Program-made: the position numbers and the translations under genes
NCBI GenBank assembly: GCA_964565895.1
Contig: CAZMGT010000021.1
Span: forward strand, 1 to 55,335
Reading direction: 5' to 3'
Origin: CAZMGT01 sp964565895
Lineage (GTDB): Bacteria > Armatimonadota > Zipacnadia > UBA1398 > CAZMGT01
Length of the DNA stretch: 55,335 nt
In this document: piece after piece, positions 8,221 to 17,262 of the stretch
How positions within the stretch are numbered: position 1 is the first letter of the stretch
Layout: the number at the start of each line of letters is the position of its first letter
Notes under the pieces: generated by a model
Database searches by the model: none
What the model saw: only the letters and a program-made list of their open reading frames with translations
What the model was told of the DNA's origin: nothing

Positions 8221-8901
8221 GTGCGCACCCAGGTCCCCGTGATCATCGCGTTTACCATCGGCACGCTCATGCTCGTTCAGTTTTTCGTCCCCCACCACAT
8301 CTCGGAGAGCTTCGAGGAAACGGTTACCCTCTGGGCACGGATCATCGGGGCGTTTGCCCTCGTCGTGGGCATCGGGAGCCTCGTCCAGGTGCAGGTGGAG
8401 CGCCTGCGTCGGCGGAGCGAGGGCTGGGTCTACAGCGTGGTGGCGTTGCTTTCCCTGGCCCTCATGGCCCTTGCCGGGATCATCCAGGGGCAGGACGGGC
8501 CCCTGTTTCAGTGGTTGTTCTTAAACGTCCAGGTCCCCCTCGGGGCGACGGTGTTTTCCCTGCTCGCTTTTTTCATCGCCTCCGCGGCCTATCGCGCGTT
8601 TCGCGCGCGCAGCCCCGAGGCCGCGCTGTTGCTTGTCGCCGCGGTGGTCGTCATGCTTGGCCGCGTACCGTTGGGCGTGGAGCTGAGCCGCTGGTTTCTC
8701 CACGTCACGCATGTGCAGGATTTTCTCGCGACGGTCGGCATCTCGCCCGACTCCGATCTTTCCTCGGCCACGGAGTGGATCCTCAGGGTGCCTAACCTGG
8801 CCATGAAGCGCGCGATTATGTTCGGCGCGGCGATCGCCGCCGTAGCTCAGAGCCTGCGCATTATCTTGGGCATCGAGCGGCCGTATATGTCCGGCACGTA
8901 G
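8221..8901 (+). CDS. Polytopic membrane protein of the MutL-like cluster
   Basis: 226 residues from GTG 8221, five bases after the preceding stop. About six hydrophobic helices are visible (near residues 5-22, 38-57, 70-88, 100-118, 131-148 and 198-215). A charged loop (VQVERLRRRSEG) after helix 2 and a longer loop (SRWFLHVTHVQDFLATVGISPDSDL) before the last helix stand out. No family motif is recognised. Its spacing shows it is co-transcribed with the DUF6754-like gene, so it is probably an integral subunit of the same complex. Confidence 0.85.
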   Translation: MRTQVPVIIAFTIGTLMLVQFFVPHHISESFEETVTLWARIIGAFALVVGIGSLVQVQVERLRRRSEGWVYSVVALLSLALMALAGIIQGQDGPLFQWLFLNVQVPLGATVFSLLAFFIASAAYRAFRARSPEAALLLVAAVVVMLGRVPLGVELSRWFLHVTHVQDFLATVGISPDSDLSSATEWILRVPNLAMKRAIMFGAAIAAVAQSLRIILGIERPYMSGT

Positions 8902-8917
8902 CGGGAGGAGAAGACGC

Positions 8918-9775
8918 GTGGCGCAGGAAAACCGCGCAGAGCACACGTTTTGGGACCGCTTGCTGGCCATCGACCGCAGGATAATCTACCTCGTCATGGC
9001 CATTGGCGTAACCATCCCCTACCTCGTGCCGTTTGACCTCCCCGTGCGCCCCACTGCGCCGGTGAAAAGGCTATTTGACCACATCGACAACCTTCCCCCG
9101 GGCAGCCATGTGGTCATCTCCGCGGACTACGACCCGGGCACCAAGGCGGAGCTCGACCCCATGGTCCGCGCGCTGATTAACCACTGCTTCCAGAAGAACA
9201 TTATCCCCGTGGGCATGTCCATGGGGCCGCCCGGGGTGCAGATGTTCCAGCGCCAGGCCGAGGAGCTGGCCAAAATCTACGGCAAAGAGGAGGGCAAGGA
9301 CTGGGTAAACCTGGGCTTTAAGCCCGGCGGGGCGTTCGTCGTCATCCTGGGCATGGGCCGCGACATCCAGAAAGTCTTCCCCACGGACCACCGCGGGGTA
9401 GACATCACCAAGCTCCCCGCCATGCGCGGCGTGCGCAACTTCGACGACATCGGCGTGGTCGTCACTATTTCCGGCGCCGCGTGGTATGCCACCTGGGTGC
9501 AGTTCGCCCAGGGGCGGTTCGGGGCGCACGTCGCCGCCGGCGTTACCGGCGTGATGGCCCCCGACTGCTACCCCTATCTGCAGACGGGCCAGCTTGTGGG
9601 GATGATCGGCGGGCTAAAGGGCGCCGCGGAATACGAGGAGCTCGTCGATCGGCCGTGGCACGGGAAGATCGGGATGAACTCCCAGTCCGTCGCTCATTTC
9701 ACGATTATCCTGTTCGTCATCGTGGGAAACATTGCCGTGCTCGCTTCCGCGCGGGCACGCCGGAGAAGGCAGTGA
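8918..9775 (+). CDS. Membrane protein with large soluble domain, MutL-like cluster
   Basis: 285 residues from GTG 8918, with GGGAGGAG upstream. One helix near residues 22-40 and one near 257-277 bracket a soluble alpha/beta domain (SHVVISADYDPGTKAELDPM ... IIPVGMSMGPPGVQMF ... FVVILGMGRDIQ ... VVVTISGAAWYATWV). A very basic C-terminal tail (ARARRRRQ) follows helix 2 and suggests a cytoplasmic C-terminus. If so, the main domain faces outward and both termini are inside. The conserved Asp and Gly-rich turns look like a nucleotide- or sugar-binding Rossmann-type fold, but no motif is decisive. Function unknown; it lies between two polytopic subunits in the same operon. Confidence 0.85.
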   Translation: MAQENRAEHTFWDRLLAIDRRIIYLVMAIGVTIPYLVPFDLPVRPTAPVKRLFDHIDNLPPGSHVVISADYDPGTKAELDPMVRALINHCFQKNIIPVGMSMGPPGVQMFQRQAEELAKIYGKEEGKDWVNLGFKPGGAFVVILGMGRDIQKVFPTDHRGVDITKLPAMRGVRNFDDIGVVVTISGAAWYATWVQFAQGRFGAHVAAGVTGVMAPDCYPYLQTGQLVGMIGGLKGAAEYEELVDRPWHGKIGMNSQSVAHFTIILFVIVGNIAVLASARARRRRQ

Positions 9776-9790
9776 GGAGGCTGCCCCAAG

Positions 9791-10477
9791 GTGTCGCCGG
9801 AGTTTACCACTAACTTGGGAATCGTCATCGCCGCCCTGCTCACCCTCGCCATCTACAGCTTTCTTTACCGCGACAACCCGGCATATAAGCTCGCCGAGTC
9901 CATCTACATCGGCATCGCCGCAGGGTATACCGTGGCCGTGGTCTACCATACGACAATTGTCCAAGAGCTTTATCAGCCGATGCTTCAGGCGGCGCACGAG
10001 GGGCAATATGGGGTAATCGTCCTGCGTCTTATCCCGGCGCTGATTGGGGTGCTCATGTGGGCGCGGTTCGTGCCCAATCTCGCTTATATGAGCCGCATTC
10101 CCATGGCGTTTATGATCGGCATGGGGGCCGGGGCGTCGATCCCCGCTGTGCTCAAGACCGACGTCATCGTGCAAGCGGCGTATACCATGCTCCCGCTTGC
10201 CGCGCGCGGCGAGGCGGGCGGGTTTGAGCTGTGGACCTCGCTCTCTAACATCCTGCTCATCTTTGCCGTGCTCAGCGTGCTCGCCTACTTCTACTTCTCC
10301 AAGCCCCACGAGGGGGCATATGGCAAGTTCTCGCGCGTGGGCATTTGGTTTTTGATGATCGGCTTCGGCGCCTCGTTCGGCTACACGGTCATGGCGCGTA
10401 TCTCGCTGCTTTTAGATCGCGTCTATTTCCTGCTTAAGGATTTTCTCGGCGTGTTTGGCCTGCACATTGTTGATTAG
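9791..10477 (+). CDS. Polytopic membrane protein, last gene of the MutL-like cluster
   Basis: 228 residues from GTG 9791, with GAGGCTG upstream, 15 bases after the preceding stop. Six or seven hydrophobic helices are visible, near residues 8-25, 35-52, 75-93, 105-125, 157-176, 188-205 and 210-226. Glycine-rich helix faces (FMIGMGAGASIP, MIGFGASFGYTVM) suggest close helix packing, as in channel or transporter subunits. No recognised family. The next gene (URO-D family) starts 16 bases later, so the transcript may continue into it. Confidence 0.85.
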   Translation: MSPEFTTNLGIVIAALLTLAIYSFLYRDNPAYKLAESIYIGIAAGYTVAVVYHTTIVQELYQPMLQAAHEGQYGVIVLRLIPALIGVLMWARFVPNLAYMSRIPMAFMIGMGAGASIPAVLKTDVIVQAAYTMLPLAARGEAGGFELWTSLSNILLIFAVLSVLAYFYFSKPHEGAYGKFSRVGIWFLMIGFGASFGYTVMARISLLLDRVYFLLKDFLGVFGLHIVD

Positions 10478-10493
10478 CGCGGCGGTGGGGCCA

Positions 10494-11570
10494 ATGGAGC
10501 TGCTTTATAAGCCCGACTGGCCGGAGGCCCGCCAGCGCATGGAGGCCTTTTGGCGCGGCGAGGAGCTCGACCGCATCCCCCTCTGGGTCACCGCGCCTCG
10601 GCGCACCCCCCTCCCCGGGCCACAGCCCCCGCCCGAGCCCCCCGACCCGAAAACGCGCAAAACCGACCCAAACTATCTCCTCGCCCGCGCCCAGGCCGCC
10701 TTTTCGCGAACGTTTTACGGGGGCGAGAGCGTCCCCGCGTTCGAGGCCAACCTCGGCCCCGGTTCGCTCGCCATCCACCTCGGCTCGCGCCCCGTGTTCA
10801 TGCCGACCACCGTGTGGTACGAGCCTATCCTCGACGACCTGGAGCACGGGCCGGACCTCGCCTTTGACGAAAACGAGCCCTGGTGGCGCTGGACGGTGGA
10901 GCTTACCGCGCGCGCCCGCGAGGAGGGCCGGGGAAAGTTCCTCCTTGCCTTCCCGGACCTAATTGAGAACCTGGACACCCTGTGCAGCCTGCGCGGAACG
11001 CTTGAGCTGCTCACCGACCTTATCGACCACCCCCAAGCGGTGCACCGCTACCTCGAGCAAATCTTCCACGCCTACTTCGCCTGCTACGATGCCTTGGCTG
11101 AGCTGATGAACGTCGCCGAAAACGGCTCTTTGTTTACCATCTTTCGCGTTTGGGGGCCGGGGAGGGTGTGCAAGCTGCAAAGCGACATGTCGTGCATGAT
11201 CTCCCCGGAGATGTTCGCGGAGTTCGCCGTGCCCTATCTTCGCCGGCAGTGCCAGCGCGTAGATCAGTCGTTTTTCCATCTCGACGGCCCGGGGGCGATA
11301 AAGCACCTCGACGCCCTGCTCGCCATTCCCGAGCTGGGCGGCATTCAGTGGACGCCGGGGGCCGGCGCCCCGCCCGTGCACTCCGAGCGGTGGTGGCCCA
11401 TGTATCGCAAAATCCAAGCCGCGGGCAAGCGCCTGTTCCTCCTCGGCGTCCCGCCGGAGAAGGTCCCCGAGCTTGCCCGCCGGTTCGAGCGCAACCTAAC
11501 GTATATCGCCACGCACTGCCCCAGCCAGGACGAGGCGGAGGCCCTGCTGCGCGAGGCCTCGCGCTGGTAG
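10494..11570 (+). CDS. Uroporphyrinogen decarboxylase (URO-D) family protein
   Basis: 358 residues from ATG 10494 with a weak GGTGGGG ribosome site. The fold is recognised from the C-terminal half (SPEMFAEFAVPYLRRQCQRVDQSFFHLDGPGAIKHLDALLAIPELGGIQWTPG), typical of URO-D family TIM barrels. This broad family includes heme-pathway HemE and many corrinoid/methyl-transfer or O-demethylation proteins. The N-terminus lacks the usual HemE substrate-binding signature, so it is more likely a methyltransferase-like or uncharacterised paralogue than HemE. It sits directly behind the membrane cluster on the same strand. A second, divergent paralogue lies at 42051-43199. Confidence 0.8.
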   Translation: MELLYKPDWPEARQRMEAFWRGEELDRIPLWVTAPRRTPLPGPQPPPEPPDPKTRKTDPNYLLARAQAAFSRTFYGGESVPAFEANLGPGSLAIHLGSRPVFMPTTVWYEPILDDLEHGPDLAFDENEPWWRWTVELTARAREEGRGKFLLAFPDLIENLDTLCSLRGTLELLTDLIDHPQAVHRYLEQIFHAYFACYDALAELMNVAENGSLFTIFRVWGPGRVCKLQSDMSCMISPEMFAEFAVPYLRRQCQRVDQSFFHLDGPGAIKHLDALLAIPELGGIQWTPGAGAPPVHSERWWPMYRKIQAAGKRLFLLGVPPEKVPELARRFERNLTYIATHCPSQDEAEALLREASRW

Positions 11571-11573
11571 GCC

Positions 11574-12968
11574 TCAGGCGATGGTCAGGTCGCCCGGGTC
11601 GTCGGCCTTCTTCAGCCACTCTTGCACCAGCGCGTGCAGCTCCTCGCGCAGCTTGCGATAGCCCGGGTCGTTAACCAAGTTGCGCTGCTGGAAGGGGTCC
11701 TCCTCGTTGTCGTAGAGCACCCACGGGCCGGACCTGAGGTAGGCGTAGGTATAGCGCGTGGTGCGCACCCCGCGGAAGATCGGCGCCGGGTGGCGCACTC
11801 CGCCCGAGGCGTGGTGCTTGTCGATGTGCATTAGAAACTGCGACTCCGGCTCGCGCAGGGGCTTGCCCAAAAACGCCGCGGAAAGATCGCGCCCGTCGCA
11901 TGTGCTCGGGATCTCCAGCCCGACCAGGCCGCACAGCGAGGGGAAGATGTCGATCGTCCCGAGCAGCGTATGGGCCACGTGCCCCGCGGGAATTTTCCCC
12001 GGCCAGCGCGCGAAAAACGGCACGCGGCACGATTCTTCAAACGGCAGGCGCTTGCCAAACCGCCCCTGCGAGCCCATCATCTCGCCGTGGTCCGCGGAAT
12101 AGACGACGAGGGTGTTTTTCGCCTGCCCCGTCTCGTCGAGCGCGTCGAGCAGCCGCCCCAGCTCGCGGTCTACCGCGCTAATGTGCGCGCAGTAGCCTTG
12201 GAAGATCTCGCGGAAGTTCTTCCGCCGCAGCCCCGCGCGCGGGACGTTCGGCCGCAGCTTCAGCTCCTCAACCGGATAAAGCTTCTTTTGCTCCTCCGGG
12301 GCGTCGAGAAAATTCGGGTGCGGCGGGTTAAGCGAGACAAACAGGCACCACCGCTGCCCTCGGTTGGTCTTGATGAACTCGATCGCCTGGCCGACCATCA
12401 GCGTCGCGTTGTAACCCTTGGGCTGGCGAACGGCGTCGGGCGAGTCCTCGTAGTAAAACGACTTGTCCCAGTGCGCATTCGTGCGGTACCACACGCGCCA
12501 CCACTCAAACCCGTGCCGCGCAGGGCCCGGGGGCTGGTAGATCCCACTTTTGCCCTGCAGGTGCCACTTCCCCACGTAGCCCGTGCGATAGCCCGCGCGC
12601 GCAAACACGTCGCCGATGGAGTTGCCGTCGCTTACCACGCGGATGTTGTTGTCGATTACCCCGGAGTGATAGGGCCACTTCCCCGTGATGAGCATCGCGC
12701 GGTGCGGCGAACACACGGGATAGTTGGAGATGCAGTTGACAAAGCGCACGCCCTCGCGCGCCAAGCGCTCCATGTTCGGGGCGATAATGTTTGAGTATGG
12801 CTCCCCGGGAAGCGACACAGCCCGGTGCTGGTCGCTAAACACATAAAGCAGGTTCGGGCGCGCCTCGGCGTTCACAGAGCGCTGGGCCAGCGCGGCGGCA
12901 GCGCCCGCCACCGCCCCGCCCGCGAGGGCCTTCAGAAAGCTTCGCCTGGTCCGTCGTGGATCTCCCAT
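11574..12968 (-). CDS. Tat-exported sulfatase (cysteine type), 1
   Basis: 464 residues with a twin-arginine signal (TRRSFLKALAGG). The sulfatase domain begins LLYVFSDQHRAVSLPGEPYSN. The formylglycine site is CSPHRAM (C-x-P-x-R), and the second metal motif is SADHGEMMGSQG. The late segment WVLYDNEEDPFQQRNL is typical of type I sulfatases of environmental polysaccharide degraders. It hydrolyses sulfate esters after the cysteine is converted to formylglycine, in most systems before export. It converges with the URO-D gene, four bases apart. Ribosome site AGGAGG lies upstream. The substrate cannot be told from sequence. Confidence 0.93.
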   Translation of the reverse strand: MGDPRRTRRSFLKALAGGAVAGAAAALAQRSVNAEARPNLLYVFSDQHRAVSLPGEPYSNIIAPNMERLAREGVRFVNCISNYPVCSPHRAMLITGKWPYHSGVIDNNIRVVSDGNSIGDVFARAGYRTGYVGKWHLQGKSGIYQPPGPARHGFEWWRVWYRTNAHWDKSFYYEDSPDAVRQPKGYNATLMVGQAIEFIKTNRGQRWCLFVSLNPPHPNFLDAPEEQKKLYPVEELKLRPNVPRAGLRRKNFREIFQGYCAHISAVDRELGRLLDALDETGQAKNTLVVYSADHGEMMGSQGRFGKRLPFEESCRVPFFARWPGKIPAGHVAHTLLGTIDIFPSLCGLVGLEIPSTCDGRDLSAAFLGKPLREPESQFLMHIDKHHASGGVRHPAPIFRGVRTTRYTYAYLRSGPWVLYDNEEDPFQQRNLVNDPGYRKLREELHALVQEWLKKADDPGDLTIA

Positions 12969-14027
12969 AGAGCGACCTCCTCCTTGCTAGCCTCCGTCCT
13001 ACGTTTCGCAAGGCATGCGTGGGCCCCTCCGCTTCTTTCGCTTGTTCCCATTATTGGGTCCTCGCCCACGACCTAACTTGTCTTCGCCGGTGTGGGGACT
13101 AGTGCTTGGCGCACATCCGAGCGACAAGCGGGCAAAAGAGGCAATCCTTGCCTCAGCTTTTCACTTCTGGCAAAACTCCGCGGCTTAGCACACGAAAGGT
13201 CCGCGCGACCATAGTATGTTTATTCGGTTTTTTGCCGTACCTTTCCAGTGCAACCTGGGAACGACCTCTGAACTTCGCGCTTTCCTCGAGTGTGCACCAC
13301 CCATCAGCGTAGCGTCGCCGCATCAGCGGTGCCAATGTGGCTACACGCTGGCAGGCCTGCGGCTCGATGAGGAGTCTTTTAATTGGTCAATTGCTCACCA
13401 CTGGCTTCCTGAATGGCTGGGGTGGGTTGTCTGTGAGAAGATATAGCCCCAGTTTGAAGCGACTTCGGTACGAGGACAGGAAGGGGGAGTACGTTTGGTC
13501 ACGCAGCTTCGACAGGGCGACGCTTGGTCCCTGCGTGTCTTCTCGCTTGTAGACACACTAACACACGTGCACTCCAGAAGCGGAGAGCTTCCCTTGGCCC
13601 TCTGCGGAACTTTCCTGAACAGTCCCAGAAAAAGAGCTATTTCCCGCTTCGACGCACCTGGTGCTCTGTGCGGAGACGGCGGCGCCCGGGGGAACAGCAA
13701 TCCGACACGGCACGGGCAGTGGCGAAAGATGGAACGCAATACATACTGTCCCGCGGAGTACGCTTCGCCGGGGCAACACCGGTGCGAAACACATACTGCC
13801 ACACTTGGCGTTTCCTTGCGCGCAGGCGTTGGAAGTAGGCCCAAGCGCATCTTTTGCTAAGGACCATAGACAGTTACCATGAAAAGTGTGCTAACAGTTG
13901 GCCTGCCCGTTGGTGATTGGGCCTGACGGGCAACATCAGAAGAACGGTTAGACCGCAGCAGGCGTTGCGGTGCAGGACTGCGAGCTGCTCCAGCCGAAAC
14001 TTCGGTGCAAAAAGGGAGGCTTTGTTT
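12969..14027. other. Gene-poor segment of the atypical island
   Basis: About 1.06 kb with no credible gene. Several 60-150 codon open frames overlap in all frames on both strands, with no consistent codon bias, ribosome sites or recognisable domains. Base composition is more even than in the flanking genes. A short hairpin, GAGGCAA-tcc-TTGCCTC (13138-13154), is followed by only a few T residues. Two similar stretches (near 13738-13750 and 13785-13800, both containing ACATACTG) suggest decayed sequence. It may be remnants of genes brought in with the island. Confidence 0.5.
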
Positions 14028-15266
14028 ATGGTGCGCGAGGACAGGCGAGAATATCTCCGCCACAAATGCGTGATGATGGGCCATGAGCGAATCGGAGGTA
14101 TCGACGAGGAGTGGATCGAGAACACTGTTAAGCTAGAGCAGGAGGTGGCCGCAGACCCAAGTGACGTGGACAAGCGGTTTATGTTGGGGATGCTGTACTT
14201 GGCAAGCAGCATGCCTGCCATAGGAGGCGGTGTGGGAGGCCTGGGGATCCGTCATCTCGCCTTTGCTCTCAAGCACAAGGAGGACATCACCGATCCCGAC
14301 AGTCGCTCTTACGCACAAAAGCTGCTGTCTGGCCTGTTCATTGAGGCAGCCGCGACGTACCGATACTACGCTGAGGCGGAGGCCGCGATACAGCTACGCG
14401 GTGGGGCAGTGCCTCCCCAACTGCAGAGTACTGTCGAGAGCATTCGGAAGTGGCGCAAGAAGCGGCGGGAGTATTTTCCTGGATGGCGCGACTGCCCTGC
14501 TGCGTTTCTATTGACCGAGCTACAGGCGTTAGCCGAGGCGCTTACGGCGCTGCAAGCGAGATCGCAGCCTGTTGAGCCGGAGCATTCATCACTTCTAAAA
14601 ACGCTTTCTGCTGAGTTCTTTGACCTTCCCCTCGAGGAAGTGGTCGAGGCATTTGGGCACTCGGAACTCGCGCATTTTGCTGCGTGCGACGGAGCAAGGG
14701 AAGTTGCCGGCCCTAACCCGGAAATGGCCACGGACCCCGAGTGGGCGAAGCGCCGCCTCCGCGCGCTGATCGACGCCGTGGATAGCAATGAGCAGAAAGC
14801 GGAAATGCTTCATACCTTGGCCGAGCTGACGGAGGACCGTGAAGAGCGGTTGCCTCTCGTCCAGCAGGCACTGTCGCTTGACCCGAATTGCTTTAGTGCT
14901 ATATGGGGTCTCGCGTGCCAGACACTTTTGAAAGCGGTATTAGTCGCCGGCGCGGGGCGCGAGGACGATGTGGCTCGTGCCTCTAGACTGTTTGCCAAAG
15001 CTAAAGAGCTGTCGCCGCACAGGTTTCAGCTCGCCCGTGGTGAACTATTGCAGCGAGCTTCGCTTCTGGAGCGACAAAAGGGTTTGCCACGCGGCGCTCT
15101 TCTGCGGTTCTTCAGCGAAGTTATAGACGGCACGTGGCATTCCGCCAGCCAAGAGATGCCGGCGTCAAACTCAGCCGGGTTGCAGCGTGAGCCCGTAGGG
15201 TGCGCACCTTGGATCGTCACTGCTCTAGCAGTCATCACCTTGGCGGTCGCTCTCGGGTGGGTCTGA
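14028..15266 (+). CDS. Tail-anchored alpha-helical (TPR-like) protein, unknown family
   Basis: 412 residues from ATG 14028, preceded by GGGAGG at a normal distance; the frame is open to 13917 but that start lacks a ribosome site. The protein is almost wholly helical. Repeats of the sort seen in tetratricopeptide proteins appear in the second half (AEMLHTLAELTEDREERLPLVQQALSLDPNCFSAIWGLA). A single C-terminal helix (about residues 392-411, CAPWIVTALAVITLAVALGWV) implies tail anchoring in the membrane. Codon use is clearly different from neighbouring genes: more TTG, CTA, GTA and AGC, and less extreme GC at third positions. Probably horizontally acquired. I recognise no enzyme domain. Confidence 0.75.
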   Translation: MVREDRREYLRHKCVMMGHERIGGIDEEWIENTVKLEQEVAADPSDVDKRFMLGMLYLASSMPAIGGGVGGLGIRHLAFALKHKEDITDPDSRSYAQKLLSGLFIEAAATYRYYAEAEAAIQLRGGAVPPQLQSTVESIRKWRKKRREYFPGWRDCPAAFLLTELQALAEALTALQARSQPVEPEHSSLLKTLSAEFFDLPLEEVVEAFGHSELAHFAACDGAREVAGPNPEMATDPEWAKRRLRALIDAVDSNEQKAEMLHTLAELTEDREERLPLVQQALSLDPNCFSAIWGLACQTLLKAVLVAGAGREDDVARASRLFAKAKELSPHRFQLARGELLQRASLLERQKGLPRGALLRFFSEVIDGTWHSASQEMPASNSAGLQREPVGCAPWIVTALAVITLAVALGWV

Positions 15267-15580
15267 GCCGCTTTTGCCTCATGGCGTCATGAAACTAGCT
15301 GGGAATCCGATTTAGTGTGCGAACACCATGAGGACGCTTCCGCAGCTACGCGTCTTGTCCACACTGAAAGAGAAGGGCGAGTCGCTCACCAGAGAACTCA
15401 CTGAGGTGTTCTGAACCCTATGACAGTGTCCCGTGGTCGCCCGGCAACAAATCGATCAGAGCAACGAGCACCTTCTGCCAGCTCCATTGGGACATTAATT
15501 GTCGCTAGCGAAGCCCTTGCGCTGAAGGCGTCACGCGCACAGCGCACATCCTCACTGTCAGAACCCCGGAGGGCTGAGAG
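15267..15580. other. Intergenic end of the atypical island
   Basis: 314 bases without a convincing gene. A 28-codon open frame (15328-15414) reads LRVLSTLKEKGESLTRELTEVF, faintly like the first helices of a winged-helix regulator cut short; it could be a remnant or chance. GGAGGGCTGAGAG at the right end is the ribosome site of the DUF3604 gene. Confidence 0.45.
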
Positions 15581-17113
15581 ATGGAGGGCAACATCTACTT
15601 CGGCGACGCGCACATGAACATCCACACCGGGCCGATGATGGCCCAGGCCGAGGACATCTTTCGCGAGGCCCGCGGGCACCTCGACTTCTTCCCCGTAGCC
15701 TACTATCCGTTTAAGTTCTACACCATGCCCCAAGGGCTGCGCGTGGAGTCCATTGGCCACAGGCCGGAATACGACGCGGAATGGCAGCGCATCCTCGAGC
15801 TGTGCCGCGAGTTCTCCGAGGAGGGGCGGTTTGTCTGCTTCCCCGGCTACGAGTGGCATGGCGACCGCATTCGCTACGGCGACCACAACGTTTACTACAA
15901 ACACAGCGGCCCGCTCAGCGCCGCACAAACCCTCCCCCAGCTCTATCAAGTGTTGCGCGAGCACGAGGGGATCGCCATCCCCCACCACACCGCCTATCAG
16001 CCCGGCCAACGGGGCAAGGACTGGGACTTTCACGACGACGAGCTCTCGCCCTGCGCCGAGATCTTCTCCTCGCACGGCTCCTCCGAGGGCTGCGGCACGC
16101 CATATAGCCTCTACAAAAACTCCTCCATGGGCCCGCGCACAAGCGGTGGCTCAGTGCAGGATGGCCTCGCTCGCGGCTATCGCCTGGGGATCATCTGCTC
16201 CGGCGACAACCACGGCGACTTCCCCGGCGTGTGGGGCAACGGCCTTGCTGCCATCTGCGCCCCGGAGCTTTCCCGCGATGCCCTGTGGCGGGCCATCCGC
16301 GAGCGCCGCGTTTACGGCGTAACGGGCGACCGCATTTTGCTCAGTTTCTCCTGCAACGGCGCGCCCATGGGCAGCGTCATCCCGCGGCAGCGGCCGCTGC
16401 GCTTTGCCGTCTCCGTCGTCTGCTGGGACGAGCTGGACCGCATCGAGCTTTTGCGCAACAACCGCGTGTTCGCCACCCACTGCCACCAGGGAACGTGGCA
16501 GGCGCCGGAGGAGGGCCGCGTGCGCCTGCGCCTGCGTGTGGAGTGCGGCTGGGGCCCGGCGCAGCGCTACGGCTACCACCCCACGCTGCATCGGTTCCAG
16601 GGCGAGGTGACCATCGGCGAGGGGCGCATCGTGCGCGCCCTGGGCTGCTTCACCATGCCCGGCCAGCGCATCGCGCCCCCGAGCGAGCGCGCTTGCCGCT
16701 TCTCCCTGGCGAGCATTCGCGAGCGCAACTTTACCCCCACCCAGGCCCTGCTGCTCGAGCTGGACATGCCCCTCGACGCCCCCATTTGCCTGGACGTGAA
16801 CGGAAAGCGCGAGCAGTTTACCGCGCGCGAGGCGCTTTCCCGCGGGCGCATTGTCGCGTTTGTCGAGGAGGCCCAGGCGCGCGCCAAAGAGGTGTTTGGC
16901 CTTAACCCCGAGGATATCGAAAATCCCCGCGACAGCTTCTGGCACAACGCGCATAAGATCAAAATCCATCGCGCCGTCCCCGAAAGCGCATATTGCAAGA
17001 CGGTGGAGTTCGTCGACGACGACCCCCCGCAGGGCTGGAGCTGGTACTATCTGCGCATCTCCCAGGTAAACGGGCAGATGGCCTGGTCGTCGCCCATCTT
17101 CGTTTCTGGCTGA
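15581..17113 (+). CDS. DUF3604/PHP-like metal-dependent protein
   Basis: 510 residues from ATG 15581. The N-terminus NIYFGDAHMNIHTG corresponds to the GDxHxHT motif of PHP/DUF3604 proteins. Further candidate metal ligands follow in FPGYEWHGDR, DHNVYYKH, IAIPHHTAYQ, FSSHGSSEG and CSGDNHGDFPGVWGNG. Family members are predicted metallohydrolases, often next to sulfatase and carbohydrate genes. The C-terminal third is beta-rich and ends in ...WYYLRISQVNGQMAWSSPIFVSG, which is common in DUF3604. No signal peptide is seen. It starts immediately at the right edge of the atypical island but has the regional codon bias. Substrate unknown. Confidence 0.82.
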   Translation: MEGNIYFGDAHMNIHTGPMMAQAEDIFREARGHLDFFPVAYYPFKFYTMPQGLRVESIGHRPEYDAEWQRILELCREFSEEGRFVCFPGYEWHGDRIRYGDHNVYYKHSGPLSAAQTLPQLYQVLREHEGIAIPHHTAYQPGQRGKDWDFHDDELSPCAEIFSSHGSSEGCGTPYSLYKNSSMGPRTSGGSVQDGLARGYRLGIICSGDNHGDFPGVWGNGLAAICAPELSRDALWRAIRERRVYGVTGDRILLSFSCNGAPMGSVIPRQRPLRFAVSVVCWDELDRIELLRNNRVFATHCHQGTWQAPEEGRVRLRLRVECGWGPAQRYGYHPTLHRFQGEVTIGEGRIVRALGCFTMPGQRIAPPSERACRFSLASIRERNFTPTQALLLELDMPLDAPICLDVNGKREQFTAREALSRGRIVAFVEEAQARAKEVFGLNPEDIENPRDSFWHNAHKIKIHRAVPESAYCKTVEFVDDDPPQGWSWYYLRISQVNGQMAWSSPIFVSG

Positions 17114-17200
17114 GCGGCCGGGGGACGGAACGCCCCGCTTCGTGCGCTGTTTCGTCTTCGGCGGCCGGTATTGAAAAACCGGGCCGTGGCCGTCGGCGCA

Positions 17201-17238
17201 GAAAAAAATCGAGGCCGCCGGCACAGGCGGCGGCCTCG
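17201..17238 (-). terminator. Intrinsic terminator of the pheS-pheT-apbE-oxidoreductase operon
   Basis: Perfect 10-bp stem CGAGGCCGCC (17210-17219) / GGCGGCCTCG (17229-17238) with a nine-base loop. On the minus strand it is followed by a run of T (the A run at 17202-17208). It lies 25 bases past the stop of the minus-strand oxidoreductase gene. DUF3604 converges from the other side. Confidence 0.88.
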
Positions 17239-17262
17239 TCGCGTTCGCAGGGGACAAGCGCT

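Noticed and set aside
13138..13154. Hairpin GAGGCAA-tcc-TTGCCTC as a terminator
   Set aside because: The 3-base loop and short broken T tract make it weak, and no gene ends just ahead of it.
13495..13860. 121-codon frame in the atypical island
   Set aside because: Several overlapping frames of similar length exist there in all frames, with no ribosome site, domain or codon bias. Not reported as a gene.
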